A DNA stretch of 64,000 bases from NCBI RefSeq assembly GCF_963169125.1, contig NC_084802.1, positions 111,914,903-111,978,902 of the forward strand, given 5' to 3'. Below the pieces are notes generated by a model. It worked only from the letters and a program-made list of their open reading frames with translations. It did no database searches and was not told the DNA's origin. Source of the stretch: Humulus lupulus (lineage: Eukaryota; Streptophyta; Magnoliopsida; Rosales; Cannabaceae). Made by a program: the position numbers and the translations under genes. Positions 1 through 11,913 of this stretch are shown here, one piece after another; positions within the stretch are counted from its first letter, which is position 1, and each line of letters begins with the position of its first letter.

Positions 1-580
1 ATCACTCGTAAAGACATGTTTATTCCATTTTTAATACGAGATTATAAGGGACTGTGCGCAGCAAGTCATTCTTGCCAACCTTTGTAAATTTATTTTTACA
101 AGTATTTGTTCATTACGTGTGTTGTTTTGCTGTATTTTAAGTGTTAATTTTCCTACCGAGCAGTAATGTTCGTACAGGTCGTGGTCAAGGCAAGTGACCA
201 AGGACCTAAAGCTCCTCGATCACTTGGGGGGCATATAAGGTACATCGATAGCAAAGCATACCAAAAGGTATGTAAACACATGAACAAAATGAGTGAAAGC
301 AGGCTACGGTACTTTTGAGTATTTTTCAAAATTTATATTTTGTTAAATCAAGCCAAAGTACTATGCTAAGTTCGGTCATGCGAACAGAAGTTATAATAGA
401 CAGAAATATTATAATATCAAAAGGCATTCTTTTACACCGCGAGCAGTACTGCTTGGATGTAATTGTTTTAAGTAAAAGGAAAGTTTGCTGCCCACGCAGC
501 AAATTTAAAAATAAAAATTTAGTCTTTACATCACGACCCGTGGGTCGTGTAATTAAAGAAAAGAAAAAGAATAAAAAAGT

Positions 581-3213
581 TTAAGGAGCATTAGGAGCAG
601 GAGGGTCTTGCTCAGCATTATGGTTAGCCGCATCCTCGACAACTCCTCCTTCCTCCGCGCCAGCAGCTGGCTGGATTCTTGGGGAAGCAGGAACCCTTGC
701 TCTTTCTTCTTCTACAGCCAGTCGAGCAGTGTAGCGGGCTAACTCAGTGTTCCTGGCATCCTTTGGAAGGTAGTTAAAGTTGGCACTCCGGTTGTGTTTC
801 CAAAATTCATAGAAACACCAAAGTGTCGCATTCTTGTACCTCTCCAGATCTTTAGCATTGGTGAGCTTCAGCTGCTTCACCTGGCTCTCAAGAACAGCTA
901 TGGTTTTGTCCTTAGCAAGGTGCTCCTCCTTAAGTCTCTTGACTTCACGATACTGGACTCGACTGGACTCTTGATAATCGTCCCTCTGCTTCTTCAAAGC
1001 TGCCTGAGAAGCTTCATTCTCCGCCAATTTCGCCACCAAAGCATCCTTCTGCTGGGAGACCACCTCCAACTCCCCAGCATGCCTGGCTTCTGCAGCCTAA
1101 AGTTCCTCGATGGCTTTCGCCTAAAACCCCTTGACGGCCTTTGCTCGAGCCTGCTCGATGCTAGCACTAGCACGAGTATGAGCGGCAGTTATAGTCAGCA
1201 TTGCCTGCAGCCAAGGAATAAAGGTTAGACTATATTACAAGAAGGAAAAATAAAGGCCAAAAGAAAGAATACTTACATTGGCCACTTCGTTGAGAGCCAT
1301 GTTAAGGATCTGATCGACCCCTATACTCTCAGCTTCAGCCATTGCCTCCCTGCAATGGTCATGCCTCAGGATATGAGCAAGGCAATCCTTAGCTGATCGC
1401 AGGGAGCGGTTCGAGAGTTTGGTCCCAAGAAGTTCTACTTGCGGGGTCTGTTCCCTTCGGGCCGCAGGCGGGGGGTTGGCAGCAGGGGCAGTCTCCTTTT
1501 CAACAGGAGCAGAAGGATGGGCAGAATGTTGTCCAGTAGACCCGTCCTTGGAAGGATCAGCTGTTCGACCCTTCTTGGCCGAGGGTGCTTGGCTTGATTC
1601 GCCATCATGCCTCCTAGCTGATTTTCTTCGAACCAGGGGGACCTCTTCTTCCTCCTGGGTCTGGTACAGATCGAAACGTTGGGAGAAGCCATCTCTACAG
1701 ATAAAGAAGAACATGCAGGCAGTAAGACAAAAGTAGATAAAAAATCATGGAAAATCAGAAAAGAGGTCACAAAGTTTAATACCCGAGCTACAACTACTGG
1801 TCGCTATACTACTGACTCTATTAGTCATACACTCACTATCTGGCACGAAGAAGTCTGGCCCTAGATTTGGAGTTTACGCAAAATTGTTGTCCCCGTCAAA
1901 CAAGTGACAGGGAATTGGCAAGCTATTTAAAAGCAAAATAACAATACCGTTTTCATCTGAAGACTCATCCAGGTCTATGACAGACTCTGTTGCCTTTTGT
2001 TTCCCCTTTCCTCGGGGCATAGAAGGCTTCTCTGCTGAAGGGTCGCCAGTGGGTTCCCTGATCGTAACCCCCGTTGGCCTCCTTCGGGGAGGAGACATTG
2101 GGGGTTGTTGCTCGGGATCCCCTTCGGCAGTGGCATCTTCCACCACGGGTCCTCTTGTTTTATGGCGAGGAGCCAGGAGGCTAGATAGCCTCAGATTTTC
2201 ATCAGTGACCAGGGACTTAACGCTTTTTTCAGTGTCTGCCATCCTGGCCAGTGCATTGGACCTCAACACCATGTCTGGTGTTGGGTTTGGGCATAACCAT
2301 GGTCCTGAAAGGCACAATGTACTTTAGTAAAATGCAGAAGAGTATGCTAAGGAAAAGTATCAACCAGTAGAAAGTGAGGTTTACCTCCTCGAGCGAAGGC
2401 CAGGTTGTTCGTAGCCATGTCTGGCGTGAGGAAATACTCTCTATTGTATTGCCCCACGTTGGAAATGTAAGTAGTCTCACTCAGGAATGTTCGATTTATT
2501 TCCTGGTGACAAAGATGAAAGAAGCCTGTCCCATATTGTTGAGGGTTGGACTTAAGGTCAAAAAGGAAGTTGACCTCGTGAGGAGTGGGCTCCAGCCATT
2601 TTTTTAGTTTGTAAAGGATATAGAGTGCGGCCAGCATTCTATATCTGTTTGGGGTAATTTGAAAAGGGGCAACACCGAAGTAGTTGGCCACCCCCTGGTA
2701 GAATGGATGTAGAGGGAGGACAGCCCCCGCCTCTATGTGATATCTGGACCAAGCGCTATAGACGCCCCCAGGCAGGTTAGCTCTTTGGTCAACAGCAAGG
2801 ATTGTGAGATTAACCCCTGTAAGAGGATACTTCCTACGATAATTGGCGAGCATCCGGGGATTCACCTGGCTAGTAGGAGAGAGATACCACTTAACATTAG
2901 GAAGATTTTGATGCCGAGGGCGAGCCCTAACTTGAATGCTAGGGTCTGGGGCAATGTTTTCTCGACCACTAGTCGAGGGAACCCTAGCCTGCGAATCAGG
3001 CTGGGCAGGTGAATTTTGATTGTTTTCAGGGTTTGGTTTTTTCTTGCATGGAGAATTAGAACGGGCCATTTGAGGTGGTGATGGTTGGGGTCTAGGAGAA
3101 ACTCTGGAAAATGGAATCTCGTGAACTCGGTCGGATGGTTGTTCTTCGCCTTCAAGCAGTTGCGCTAGAAGATCGTCGTCGATGGGTCGCTCACCTCCCC
3201 ACAAATCTGGCAT
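581..3213 (-). pseudogene. Antisense extra ORF of T1, gypsy-type transposon domain plus coiled coil
   Basis: Not a gag-pol gene. Residues about 150-235 of exon 1 match my knowledge of the plant 'putative gypsy type transposon' domain (PF04195 type), with EAGAVLPLHPF and the pattern ITPNRYRMLAALYIL. I model five coding exons: 3213-2385, 2304-1948, 1860-1783, 1692-1277 and 1204-581. Each junction is GT-AG, the phases agree, and the total is 2304 nt, exactly 768 codons. Exon 4 is acidic with basic patches; exon 5 is a charged coiled coil followed by a WKHN motif and a Pro/Ala tail. Two in-frame TAG codons in exon 5 break it. The ATG at 3213 lies just after a splice acceptor. The biochemical role is unknown; related extra ORFs are known from plant Tat elements. 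Exon 4 could start 2 nt earlier, but that breaks the frame. Confidence 0.75.
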
Positions 3214-3219
3214 TAAAAT

Positions 3220-3852
3220 CTGCGAACAGAAGAATGGGGAGGTGAGGATGAATAATTTAGAAAGTTTTTTAGAATAGCGCTGGTCGAGTATAAAAGTTAA
3301 GCTTTTATACTACAACATTCTAACAAAAAACTGATTTTTCACACGAACAGTTTGAGAAACAGATCAAAAAGTGGAAGCAAAAAGTTTTTTGAAAAAGCTT
3401 TTTCAACTCCTTTTAGGGCGGGAAAAACTTGGTTTTTCAACTAGCATAAAAATCAAAATTTTACTTTGGTTTTACGTCCTAAAGTTGTGATCTCAACTAT
3501 CAAGCTAACTCGTAACTCCTTAATGGCAGAGAAATATCATCCTATACGGTATCACCCATTAAACCCCCTACTGTCATGCATCTCAACCCAGAAACAAATA
3601 AACTCAACAGTCAATCCACAGAAGCATGCACAGCAAAAATATAGAGCATAAAAGTTCGGAGACTTACCAGACAAAAGATCGTGGAGATTTAAGGAAGTTT
3701 TTGAGCGTCGGAGAACTCGCAAACTGAATCTTGAAACGCTGGAAGACGGTATCCAGAATAAAAAGGAAGCTCTGATTTTAGGGTTTCTTGAGAAGGTAAT
3801 AACTTGAGTAAAAAGGAAAAGAAGACTTTGAAGAGACTATATATATATTTTT
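3220..3852 (-). promoter_or_regulatory. Promoter, leader exon and leader intron of the T1 antisense gene
   Basis: Read on the minus strand, a TATATATATAT tract at about 3838-3849 is followed by a pyrimidine-rich leader, a donor CTG/GTAAGTC (GT at 3667-3666) and an acceptor TTCGCAG (AG at 3221-3220), 6 nt before the ATG at 3213. This makes a non-coding first exon and an intron of about 450 bp. Element T3 has the equivalent layout near 32885-32172. The arrangement suggests the extra gene is transcribed from its own promoter, not from the LTR. Confidence 0.6.
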
Positions 3853-4081
3853 GTCCGTGGCATAAAAGGAGAGTAATCATCAATTTCCTCTTTTTCGAGG
3901 CATGGGGAAAGGTGATAGCCGTCGAAAGGTTGCTTGGGAACCGAAAAGCCGTGATTAGACAAGGGTAGGTTACTTTTCCCAAGGTTGCACGAATTACTCT
4001 GACGGTACTGGTGGGGTAGTCGAAGGGTCGTTTCCTTAAGAGTTTATTTATTGCTCGTAATAAATAAACTTGGGCGGCAAA

Positions 4082-4694
4082 TGTTATCCAAAAGACAGGC
4101 ACGGATGACGTGGCAAGTGATTTCTAACACATGGCTGACACCTGGCAGAATTCTGTTCGACTATCGACCAGTGAGATGTTGCATGCATAACGGTTGAGTT
4201 TTCCTACGACCAGTCTGGTCGTACACTCCGCATATTTCAAGATAATTTTATAAAGATCTTAGTCAATCCCAAGATTATCTCCCATGATTTCCTGAGTATC
4301 CAATTATTTAGGAAAGAATATGTGTAACAAATTACTGTAATCTTCCCTGAGCCTATAAATAGAGAAAAATAGCTCAAGGAAGGGCCTTTTGGACTTTTGG
4401 CTTTCTAATTATTTGATATTAGAGTTTTACAAGTGTATTAGAGTTATCACATTCGATATATTGTATTGTCATTCAGAGGTTTGTGAAACTCATTGAACCC
4501 TAGTTCTTTGATCACTCCTTTGAATCTTATATCAATAACAGCTCAAGTGGACGTAGGTTATTACCAGATTCTGGGGCCGAACCACTATAAATTCCTGTGT
4601 GTTTTATTATTTTTGTCATTATTCTCATATCAACATTTCTCTCCACATCAAGAGATTTTGACTCCGTGTCAGTTGACCAAAATCAAGGTCAACA
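4082..4694 (+). repeat. 3' LTR of element T1
   Basis: The 613-bp LTR starts TGTTATCC after a purine-rich tract (ACTTGGGCGGCAAA) and ends GGTCAACA. A TATA box (CCTATAAATAGAG) lies near 4352. Downstream are the AT-rich R/U5 stretch and the TGGACGTAGGTTATTACC motif typical of plant LTR elements. The next bases, 4695-4734, are remnant copia LTR. Confidence 0.8.
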
Positions 4695-4734
4695 ATTAGT
4701 AACAAATAATAATCAAATATTTTTTTTTGTATAT

Positions 4735-6887
4735 TGTAATGACCCAACTATTCTAAGATCTTGGACCATTAGAACTACTAAACATAGCTATTACTTTGAA
4801 GAACATATACATAAGAAATAATAATAACTTTCTTAAAACTTTAACATAATATTGTGAAAATTACAAAGTAACAATAGAATTTTGGTATGGGTACCCATTA
4901 TTTAAAACATAAAACATAATTTTAAACTAAATAAAATTTTGTACAAAACTAAATGCGAAAATTACATAGAAACATAATTTTAAAAAAAAACTAAAATAAC
5001 GTAATCCTCGATCGACACGCAGTCCACTCAGTCCGTTCATCCTCAACACACATGCCAAGCTTCCAAGAATCCTTCCGCCTACGTATCTAGTTTCCTGCAT
5101 TGCACTAAAAAAATAAAGGAATGAGCCTAATGCCCAGCAAGGAAAATCTACTAACAACAAACAACATAAATCATAAAAATGAGACTATATCATAAACATA
5201 TACTAAAAAACATATGACTATAAAAACGAATATCATATAGAACTATAATATTAATGGCCATTAACTCATTAACATGGCATGTGATAAAACCATCTAGGTC
5301 CTCTGTCTACTAATTGAGGTAGGTTAAATCACATGGTAGTATATGATAACTCATCTAGGTCCTCTGTCTACTAATCAAGGTAGGGTAAATCATAAATCTA
5401 AACCATGAAAACGATAAAACTTCTTGGGGCTTGCTATCTAAGCAAGTCATATGCCCAAGCGACTACAACATAAATTCTTGGGGCTTGCTATCTAAGAAAG
5501 TCATATGCCCAAGGACTACAAAAACATATTTATACATATACATATTATAGCCTAAAACATATCATAACATAAACATATAAACACATAAACACATAAAATC
5601 TATCATATTTTCCTTACCAAAACTGGGATATTTGAGAACAAATCCGGGACTTGGAACACTCCTAAAACCAACAATAAAATGGTGAGTATTTCTAAAGAGT
5701 AAAGAAGAAATGTGGAAACTAAACCTTCAAGACGAAACTTACCAAGAACGATCTTTAAGTTTCAAGAGCCTAATCAAAACCAATATCACAAGTTAGGATC
5801 TGAATAAAAGAAACTAAGAAAACTAGAGAGTTTTAAAGGATTGAACTTAAAGAATAAGGGTACCTTAGTTGACCTTATGGATTGGTCTAACTCCAATACC
5901 GAAATATACTAAACCTCACTTCCCAAGTATTTTATAAAGCTTAAGAATGGCAAAGCTTTTTTTCCTTTCCCACCCAAGTGTATCACTCTTATGTTCTCAT
6001 TAACACCTTGAAGTATGATCACAACTAAAGAGTGAGGAGAAGGGTTGAGTTCTAAATCCTATTTATAGAGTTCTAGGAATAAAAATCTTCTTTTTGGCTT
6101 TGAATAAAAATAATGAATTTAATTGAAAATATTTGAATATTCTTCAGTCAAAGGCTTAGGACTTGGTTAAATTGTTCAGATAGAGGTTTAAGGAGTCAAA
6201 GCTTGATTTTTAAAATAAAAACAAAAATAATAAAAACAAATAGAATCCTAACTTCTAACTCCCTAAATCCCGTAACTCTAAACTCACCTGCAGTAAAATC
6301 AACATAACTAGATCTGTAGGACTCAGATATAGACTATATTTATACCGTTAGAAATATAATTCAATTATCTACATCTTTATAGAAATACTGTTTTTCGAAA
6401 TTCATAACATAACTTGGTCAAAAATAGGTCGAAAGTTACAGTACCCTAAAGTTACAGAAAATCTATTTAATTATCTAAATAACAACCTAATCCACAAATA
6501 AATAAAATTGTGACAAATGTCATGCTCCTAACAGATTCTGATGAAGACTAAGTCTTATATTTCCCTTAGTTTATCATTTAAATAACAATTCCTTAATAAT
6601 CATGCATATGACAAGTGTCATAATCCTATTGGCTCTATCTAAACCTTAGGAATAACCATGCTCATGACAAGTGTCATATTTTTATTGGCTCTATCTAAAC
6701 CTTAGGTTATAATAATTATCATATTAATGACTAGAAATATTAATCAAACCTTATGTTATAATTAATATTCTTAAAATATAGGTTAAACTTATAAAATCCA
6801 TAACTATTGATAGGAGTTTCCAACTAAGTCCCGGTTTGAACCAAAATCCACGAATTCCAACATACTACAAACTAATACTAGATATTG

Positions 6888-6920
<33 letters not shown>

Positions 6921-6954
6921 TCTAACTAGCTAAGTAAAATTCTGGGACTCTACA
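4735..6954 (-). repeat. 3' LTR of the Tekay-like element
   Basis: 2220 bp, reading TGTAGAGTCCCAG to GGGTCATTACA on the minus strand. It follows the purine tract TTAAGTAGGGGAGAAT of the internal region. A CTA-repeat microsatellite sits near its 5' end (6886-6921). The part at 4735-5960 is almost identical to the other LTR, whereas 5965-6954 is clearly more diverged. It contains no gene; the short 77-codon frame near 4927 recurs near 12106 only because the LTR is duplicated. Confidence 0.92.
6886..6921. repeat. (CTA)n microsatellite in the 3' LTR
   Basis: About twelve perfect CTA/TAC units. The allelic stretch in the other LTR (about 14066-14088) has only about seven units, so repeat number changed after insertion. 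Confidence 0.9.
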
Positions 6955-7143
6955 ATTCTCCCCTACTTAAAAGAATTTTGTCCCCGAAATTTACTGATCA
7001 AACAATTCCGGATACCGATCTAACATGTCTTCCTCCAACTCTCACATTGCCTCCCGTTCAGAACTATTTCTCCATAGGACTTTGACTATCAGAAAACTCT
7101 TAGACCGTAATTCTTTCATCCCTCTATCTAGGATGCTAACCGG

Positions 7144-8342
7144 TCATTCCTCATAACTCAAGTCTTTCTGGAGTGCTATCGTATCGTACTTGAGGTCGTG
7201 AGATGGGCCTGACACATATCTATGCAGCATCAAGATGTGAAATACATTATGACTATCTGCTAAAGCTGGCGGTAGGGCTAATCTATATGCAACTACTCCC
7301 ACTTTGTCCAATATCTCAAAAGGACCTATAAACCTGGGACTAAGCTTGCCTTTCTTCCCGAATCGCTTCACACCTTTCATAGGAGATATTCTTAAGAAAA
7401 TTTGATCTCCGACTTTGAATTCCACATCACGCCGCTTGGCATCAGCATAACTTTTCTAACAGCTTTGAGCAGCGAGCATACACTTTCTAATCAGCGCTAC
7501 TACATTCTGAGCTCCTCTAACAGCTTCAGGTCCAAGTAGTTGCCTTTCTCCTACCTCCTCCTAATGCAACAGCGATCGACCCTTCTTTCATAAAGTAGCT
7601 TGTAGGGTGCCATCCTGATTGTTGACTGGTAGCTATTATTGTAGGAGAATTCTATCAGCGGCAAATACTTACTCCAAGATCTCGATGTAAACACCGATCC
7701 TCTATCAAATACTATTGTCTTAGAGATTCTATGCAGTCATACTATTTCTTGGACTTAAACGTCTACGTATTGATCTGCTTTGTACAAAGTCTTAACAGAC
7801 AGGAAATGAACTGACTTGGTTAATCTATTTATTACTATCCAAGCTGAATCATGCTACTTACTTATTCGTGGCAAACCCATCACGAAATCTATGGCTATAT
7901 CATCCCATTTCCATTTTGGAATGCTAAGTGGTTGCAATAAGCCTGCAGGCCACTGATGTTTTGCTTTCACTTGCTAGCATACCAAGCATTTAGACACATA
8001 CTCCACTATATCTTTCTTCATTCCTAGCCACCAATATAACACTTTAAGGTCGTGAGTCATCTTGGTCGACCCTGGGTGAACTAAGTATGGTTTATTGTGC
8101 GCTTCTTCTAAAATCGTCATCTTAATCCCTTGATCGTTTGGCACGCATACCCAATCCTTATATCTTAATAACCCTTGACTTGATATTGAGAAATCCGTGG
8201 CCTTCGCTTTTTTAACTGCATCCATATGTGTTACTAATGTGTCATCATGCACTTGCCCATTCCGTATATCTTTTAACAGGCTTGACTGGATGGACCAGTT
8301 CGTCAGGTTACCAATGACTACTTCTACTCCAGCATTGATCAA
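7144..8342 (-). pseudogene. Tekay-like integrase (zinc domain, core remnant, C-terminal tail)
   Basis: Catalyses insertion of element cDNA in intact relatives. The N-terminal part at 8342-7974 has the HHCC zinc finger (histidines in EEAHNKPYLVHPG, cysteines in KCLVC). The core at about 7970-7430 is recognisable but stop-ridden. The C-terminal part at 7425-7144 carries the GPFEIL/YRLALPP module expected of Tekay/Del chromoviruses. I do not see a convincing chromodomain after it before the LTR. The frame is broken between the two open parts, so the protein is inactive. Confidence 0.8.
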
Positions 8343-9970
8343 CTCCTGTTGTAGCGGCTTTTCTATTCCAACTAATGATGCTAGACTTCCGTAATTCTTC
8401 CTACTTAGCGCATCAACAACTACATTTTCCTTGAGGCGTAGGCTATCACCTTATCATTCCGCATCACCACACAACCCAATCCTTGCTTCGACGCATCGCA
8501 ATAGACTACAAACTTATCATTGGGTGTCGGTACACAAAGTACTGGTGCTGAGCATATCCTTAAGCAACTAGAAACTCTCTTCACACTTATCCATCCAGTT
8601 TAACCTTTGTTGCTTCTGGGTCAGGTTAGTAAGTGGAGTGGCTAGCCTTCTACAAACCTCCGGTAATAGCCGGCTAGTCCCAGAAAACTTCTTACCTTAG
8701 ACTCGTTCTTTGGTCTTAGTCAATCTTTACGGCCTCTACCTTAGATGGGTCTATCGCAATCCCATCCTTGGATACTATATGGCCGAGAAATGCTACTTGT
8801 GAAAGCCAAAATTCGCACTTCTTGAACTTGGCATAAAGCTGAAGCTCCTTTAGTCGCAGCAAGATCAACCTTAAATGTTTCTCATGCTCGACTTTATCCT
8901 TTGAGTACACCAAGATATCGTCAATGAATACTACAATGAATTTATCCAAGTAGTCCTTAAAGACCCTATTCATTAAATCCATAAATGCGACTGGAGCGTT
9001 GGTAAGACCAAAAGACATAACTAGAAACTCATAATGTCCATAACGAGTTCTAAAAGCCGTCTTGGGAATATCCTATTCCCGTACCTTGAGCTGATGATAC
9101 CCGAACCGTAGATCAATCTTTGAAAACAAGGTCGCTCCTTAGAGTTGATCAAACAAGTCATCAATCCGGGGTAGCAGGTACTTATTCTTAATTGTCACCT
9201 TATTCAGCTCGCGGTAATCTATACACATCCGCATGCTTCCATCCTTCTTCTTCACAAATAGTGTCGGTGCTCCCCATAACGAATGGCTCGTTCTAATGAA
9301 ACCCAAGTCTAAGAGTTCTTCTAACTACATCTTTAACTCCTTGAGTTCGGTAGGAGTCATCCGGTATGGTGCCTTGGAGGTAGGCTCGGTGCCCGATACT
9401 AGTTCGATTGTGAAGTCTATCTCCCGTGTCGGCGACAATCCTGCTAGGTGTCAGGAAATACCTCTGGGAATTCCTTTACAATGTGGACGTCTCCAACTTT
9501 AGTGGTGTTTCCTTTACCACATCCGTAACGTTGGCTAAGAATGTGTGACATCTTTTTTCTATCATCCTCTGAGCTTTGCGAGATGAAATAAGTGGCGTAT
9601 GTAGTCCTAAAAATTTTCCCATATAGCGTCGTTATTGACCGTTAGGAGTCTCGAACATCACTTGCTTACGTCTGCTATCAATGGTTACGCCATGCCTTGC
9701 TAGCCAGTCCATTCCTAATATCATGTCAAAATCTTAAATCTCCAGTTCTATCAGGTCTCCTTCTAATTCTACATCCTCAATTTTGATCGGTACGCCTCGT
9801 ACTATCCGTGATGATAGGACTATTTTACCCGAAGACAACTATGTCACAAACCTAGTTCTACAAGGTTTGTCTAATTTCTCTATCATTCCTAACGAGATAT
9901 ACGAGTATGTTGCTCCCAAATCAAGCGATACTAGAACATATACTATCGAGGAAAGGAATCTGACCTGTAA
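8343..9970 (-). pseudogene. Tekay-like protease, reverse transcriptase and RNase H remnants
   Basis: Reverse transcriptase is best preserved at 9018-8716, with the catalytic FIDDILVYS motif and the downstream [10 protein letters not shown] motif. The N-terminal RT half lies at about 9560-9019 and is interrupted by stops. Protease lies at about 9970-9560, with DLGATYSYIS in the place of the DTGAS-type active site and the conserved ILGMDWL segment. RNase H at about 8715-8343 is short and frameshifted. Order and strand agree with one gypsy polyprotein read from 11218 downwards. Confidence 0.8.
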
Positions 9971-10439
9971 CTGCTTGTTACTAGCATGGGCTCCTCCCTA
10001 GGTCAAGGCAAAGACTTTGGTCTGGAACCATCATTTAATCCCTCTTCTCCTTCTGCTTGAGTTGTGGACATTCCTTCTTTTGGTGACCTTCCTGACCACA
10101 TTTGAAGCATCATTTGGTGTTTGTACGGCATTCACCAGAATGTTTCTTTTAGCACTTAGCACTTTGCGGGTATTCTACATAACCCGGCCTATTATCTCCA
10201 TTGTTCATCTGTGCCCTTTTATCATTATCGAACTGCTTATTGTCAGGATGCCTTCTTTTCTGACCATTACTATTACTATTTTTATGTTGACGGCTGTTGT
10301 TATGGTTAGCCGGCCATTCTGAGGTTGATTCTGCTGTTTAGGCTCAGGCTTACTAGCCTTCTCCTTACTAACATTCGCCTGAAGCCTTTATACTTCTATT
10401 TCCATTTCTATAACATCGGCATAGGAAGTATTTCCAGGG

Positions 10440-11218
10440 TTTGCTAGCTTAACCCCTAATTAAATCTTTGGTCTAAGTCCTCTAACGAACTTGGTCACCC
10501 TCATAAAGTCAGTTGGAACCAACTCTGGTGCAAACTTAGCTAATCTGTCGAACTACTGAGCATATTCTACTACCGTTAAGTTGCCCTGCTTCAAACTAGC
10601 GAACTCCTCGACCCTTGTGGCGATGACTGCCGAGTTGTAGTACTTTTTATGGAACAGCTCAACAAATCTGTTCCATGTCATGGTGGGGACATCGTGAGTC
10701 TGCTAAACCAAGTCCCACCATATTCTAGCATCTTTCTTAAGCAGAGACAAAATGCAGGATATGCGGTCCGCGTTACCGAGATTCATATGCGCTAGGATCG
10801 GCTCTACATTTCTGAGCCATTCTTCTGCCTCAAAGGGGATTGTTGTCCCTTCAAAGTTTGGAGCGTGTTTCTTATGAAACCACTCATAGATTGGCTCCAT
10901 GTGCTGAGCTAGGTATAGCGCATAGTTCGCCATTGGCCATCCCCCATAAGGACCTACTTGATGGGGTACTTGAGCCATTTGCTGAGGCTGTGGTTGCGGC
11001 TGAGGTGGAGGCTGAGTCTGAGTCTGCTATCGCTGTCGTTGCAGTAATTTCTCCACTTGTTGTCGTAGTCTTGCAATTTCTGCAGTGTTGTCAACCGGCA
11101 GTGGCGGCGCTCTTTTAGTTAGCAGCAGCAGTGGTTGCATGCCTTCCCCTTCTTCGAATTGGAAGGGCTTCATTCGTCTCAGGAGCGACGTTGGAGGCAT
11201 TGACATTCGTGCGTGCAT
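10440..11218 (-). pseudogene. Tekay-like gag
   Basis: Capsid protein of the element. The ATG at 11218 opens a short frame rich in Gln and Pro; a stop near 11027 separates it from the capsid core (10978-10703), with the pattern AEEWLRNVEPIL and ILSLLKKDARIWWDLV. Further capsid sequence (FASLKQGNLTVVEYAQ) follows after another stop. The zinc-knuckle region at about 10300-10000 is frameshifted. The leader between gag and the primer site (11219-11900) holds no gene. Confidence 0.8.
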
Positions 11219-11899
11219 ACCTTCTGAGTGACATCTTCAGCAAAGTTCTAATAGTCGAGGAAACATATTAGAACTTACCCTAATAGGCTCTAAGGCAAAA
11301 ACTTAATCTAGGCAAACATAACTCTGACCTATTAATTATGATTTCTTATGAAAAAATTATGTAAGCCTTCTTTATGATTAGGGTCTGTTTCTAAACTTAG
11401 AAAAATAAGCCACCTTTATAATTTACTAAGTATGTTTCTAATCATCCTATATGACTTAATTCTCAGGCTCGAAACTCATCGTTGTTCCAAAGTTAACCAT
11501 ATTGAGGGAGGGCTGGGATCAGTAAAATCGTTCCCACTACTATGGCCCCCTAACTCTCAATATAGAACCCGGTCCATTGATTTGTATCCACTCTCACCAA
11601 ACTTGGTCATTATTTATTAAATTTATTATTTATTATGATTATAGAAAAAAATCAAACTCATACATGTCATTCAAAAATAACAACGATATTTATTTGGAAA
11701 AATGTTTTCACTAAAACAATCATAAATGCAAAGATAATAAAAAACGAAAAAAAATAAACTAATTTATAAATATTCTTAATTGAAAACATAAGGGCTAATA
11801 CACATAAACATAACAACTATAACATAAACACTTCCATTGGCGGTTAGATTCGGAGCTTGAGTGTGTGTATCAAGGAGAACTTCATGCAAATGGATCGTT

Positions 11900-11912
11900 G
11901 CTCTGATACCAA
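11900..11912 (-). other. Primer-binding site of the Tekay-like element
   Basis: Minus-strand TTGGTATCAGAGC lies directly inside the 5' LTR. It is complementary to the 3' end of plant initiator tRNA-Met, the usual primer for this lineage. Confidence 0.85.
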
Positions 11913-11913
11913 C

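Larger units (their letters stand above)
1..4694 (+). mobile_element. Tat-type Ty3/gypsy element T1, 3' part only
   Basis: This is the right-hand part of a plus-strand Tat-type gypsy element whose gag-pol lies left of the window. What is visible is a purine-rich tract near 222-232, a non-coding spacer (about 233-580), an extra gene on the opposite strand (581-3213, promoter near 3845), a polypurine tract ending at 4081 and a 3' LTR (4082-4694). The same order, with the extra gene antisense and next to the 3' LTR, is complete in element T3 at 21268-33901. The element ends inside the 3' LTR of the SIRE-like copia, so that copia should reappear left of the window. Its left target duplication cannot be checked. 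Confidence 0.75.

Noticed and set aside
315..584. 89-codon frame near the left edge
   Set aside because: It opens at TTG, has no homology I recognise and lies in the spacer of T1.
4927..5160. Short frame that recurs nearly unchanged at 12106-12339
   Set aside because: Both lie at the same place in the two LTRs of the Tekay-like element; the likeness reflects LTR duplication, not a conserved gene.
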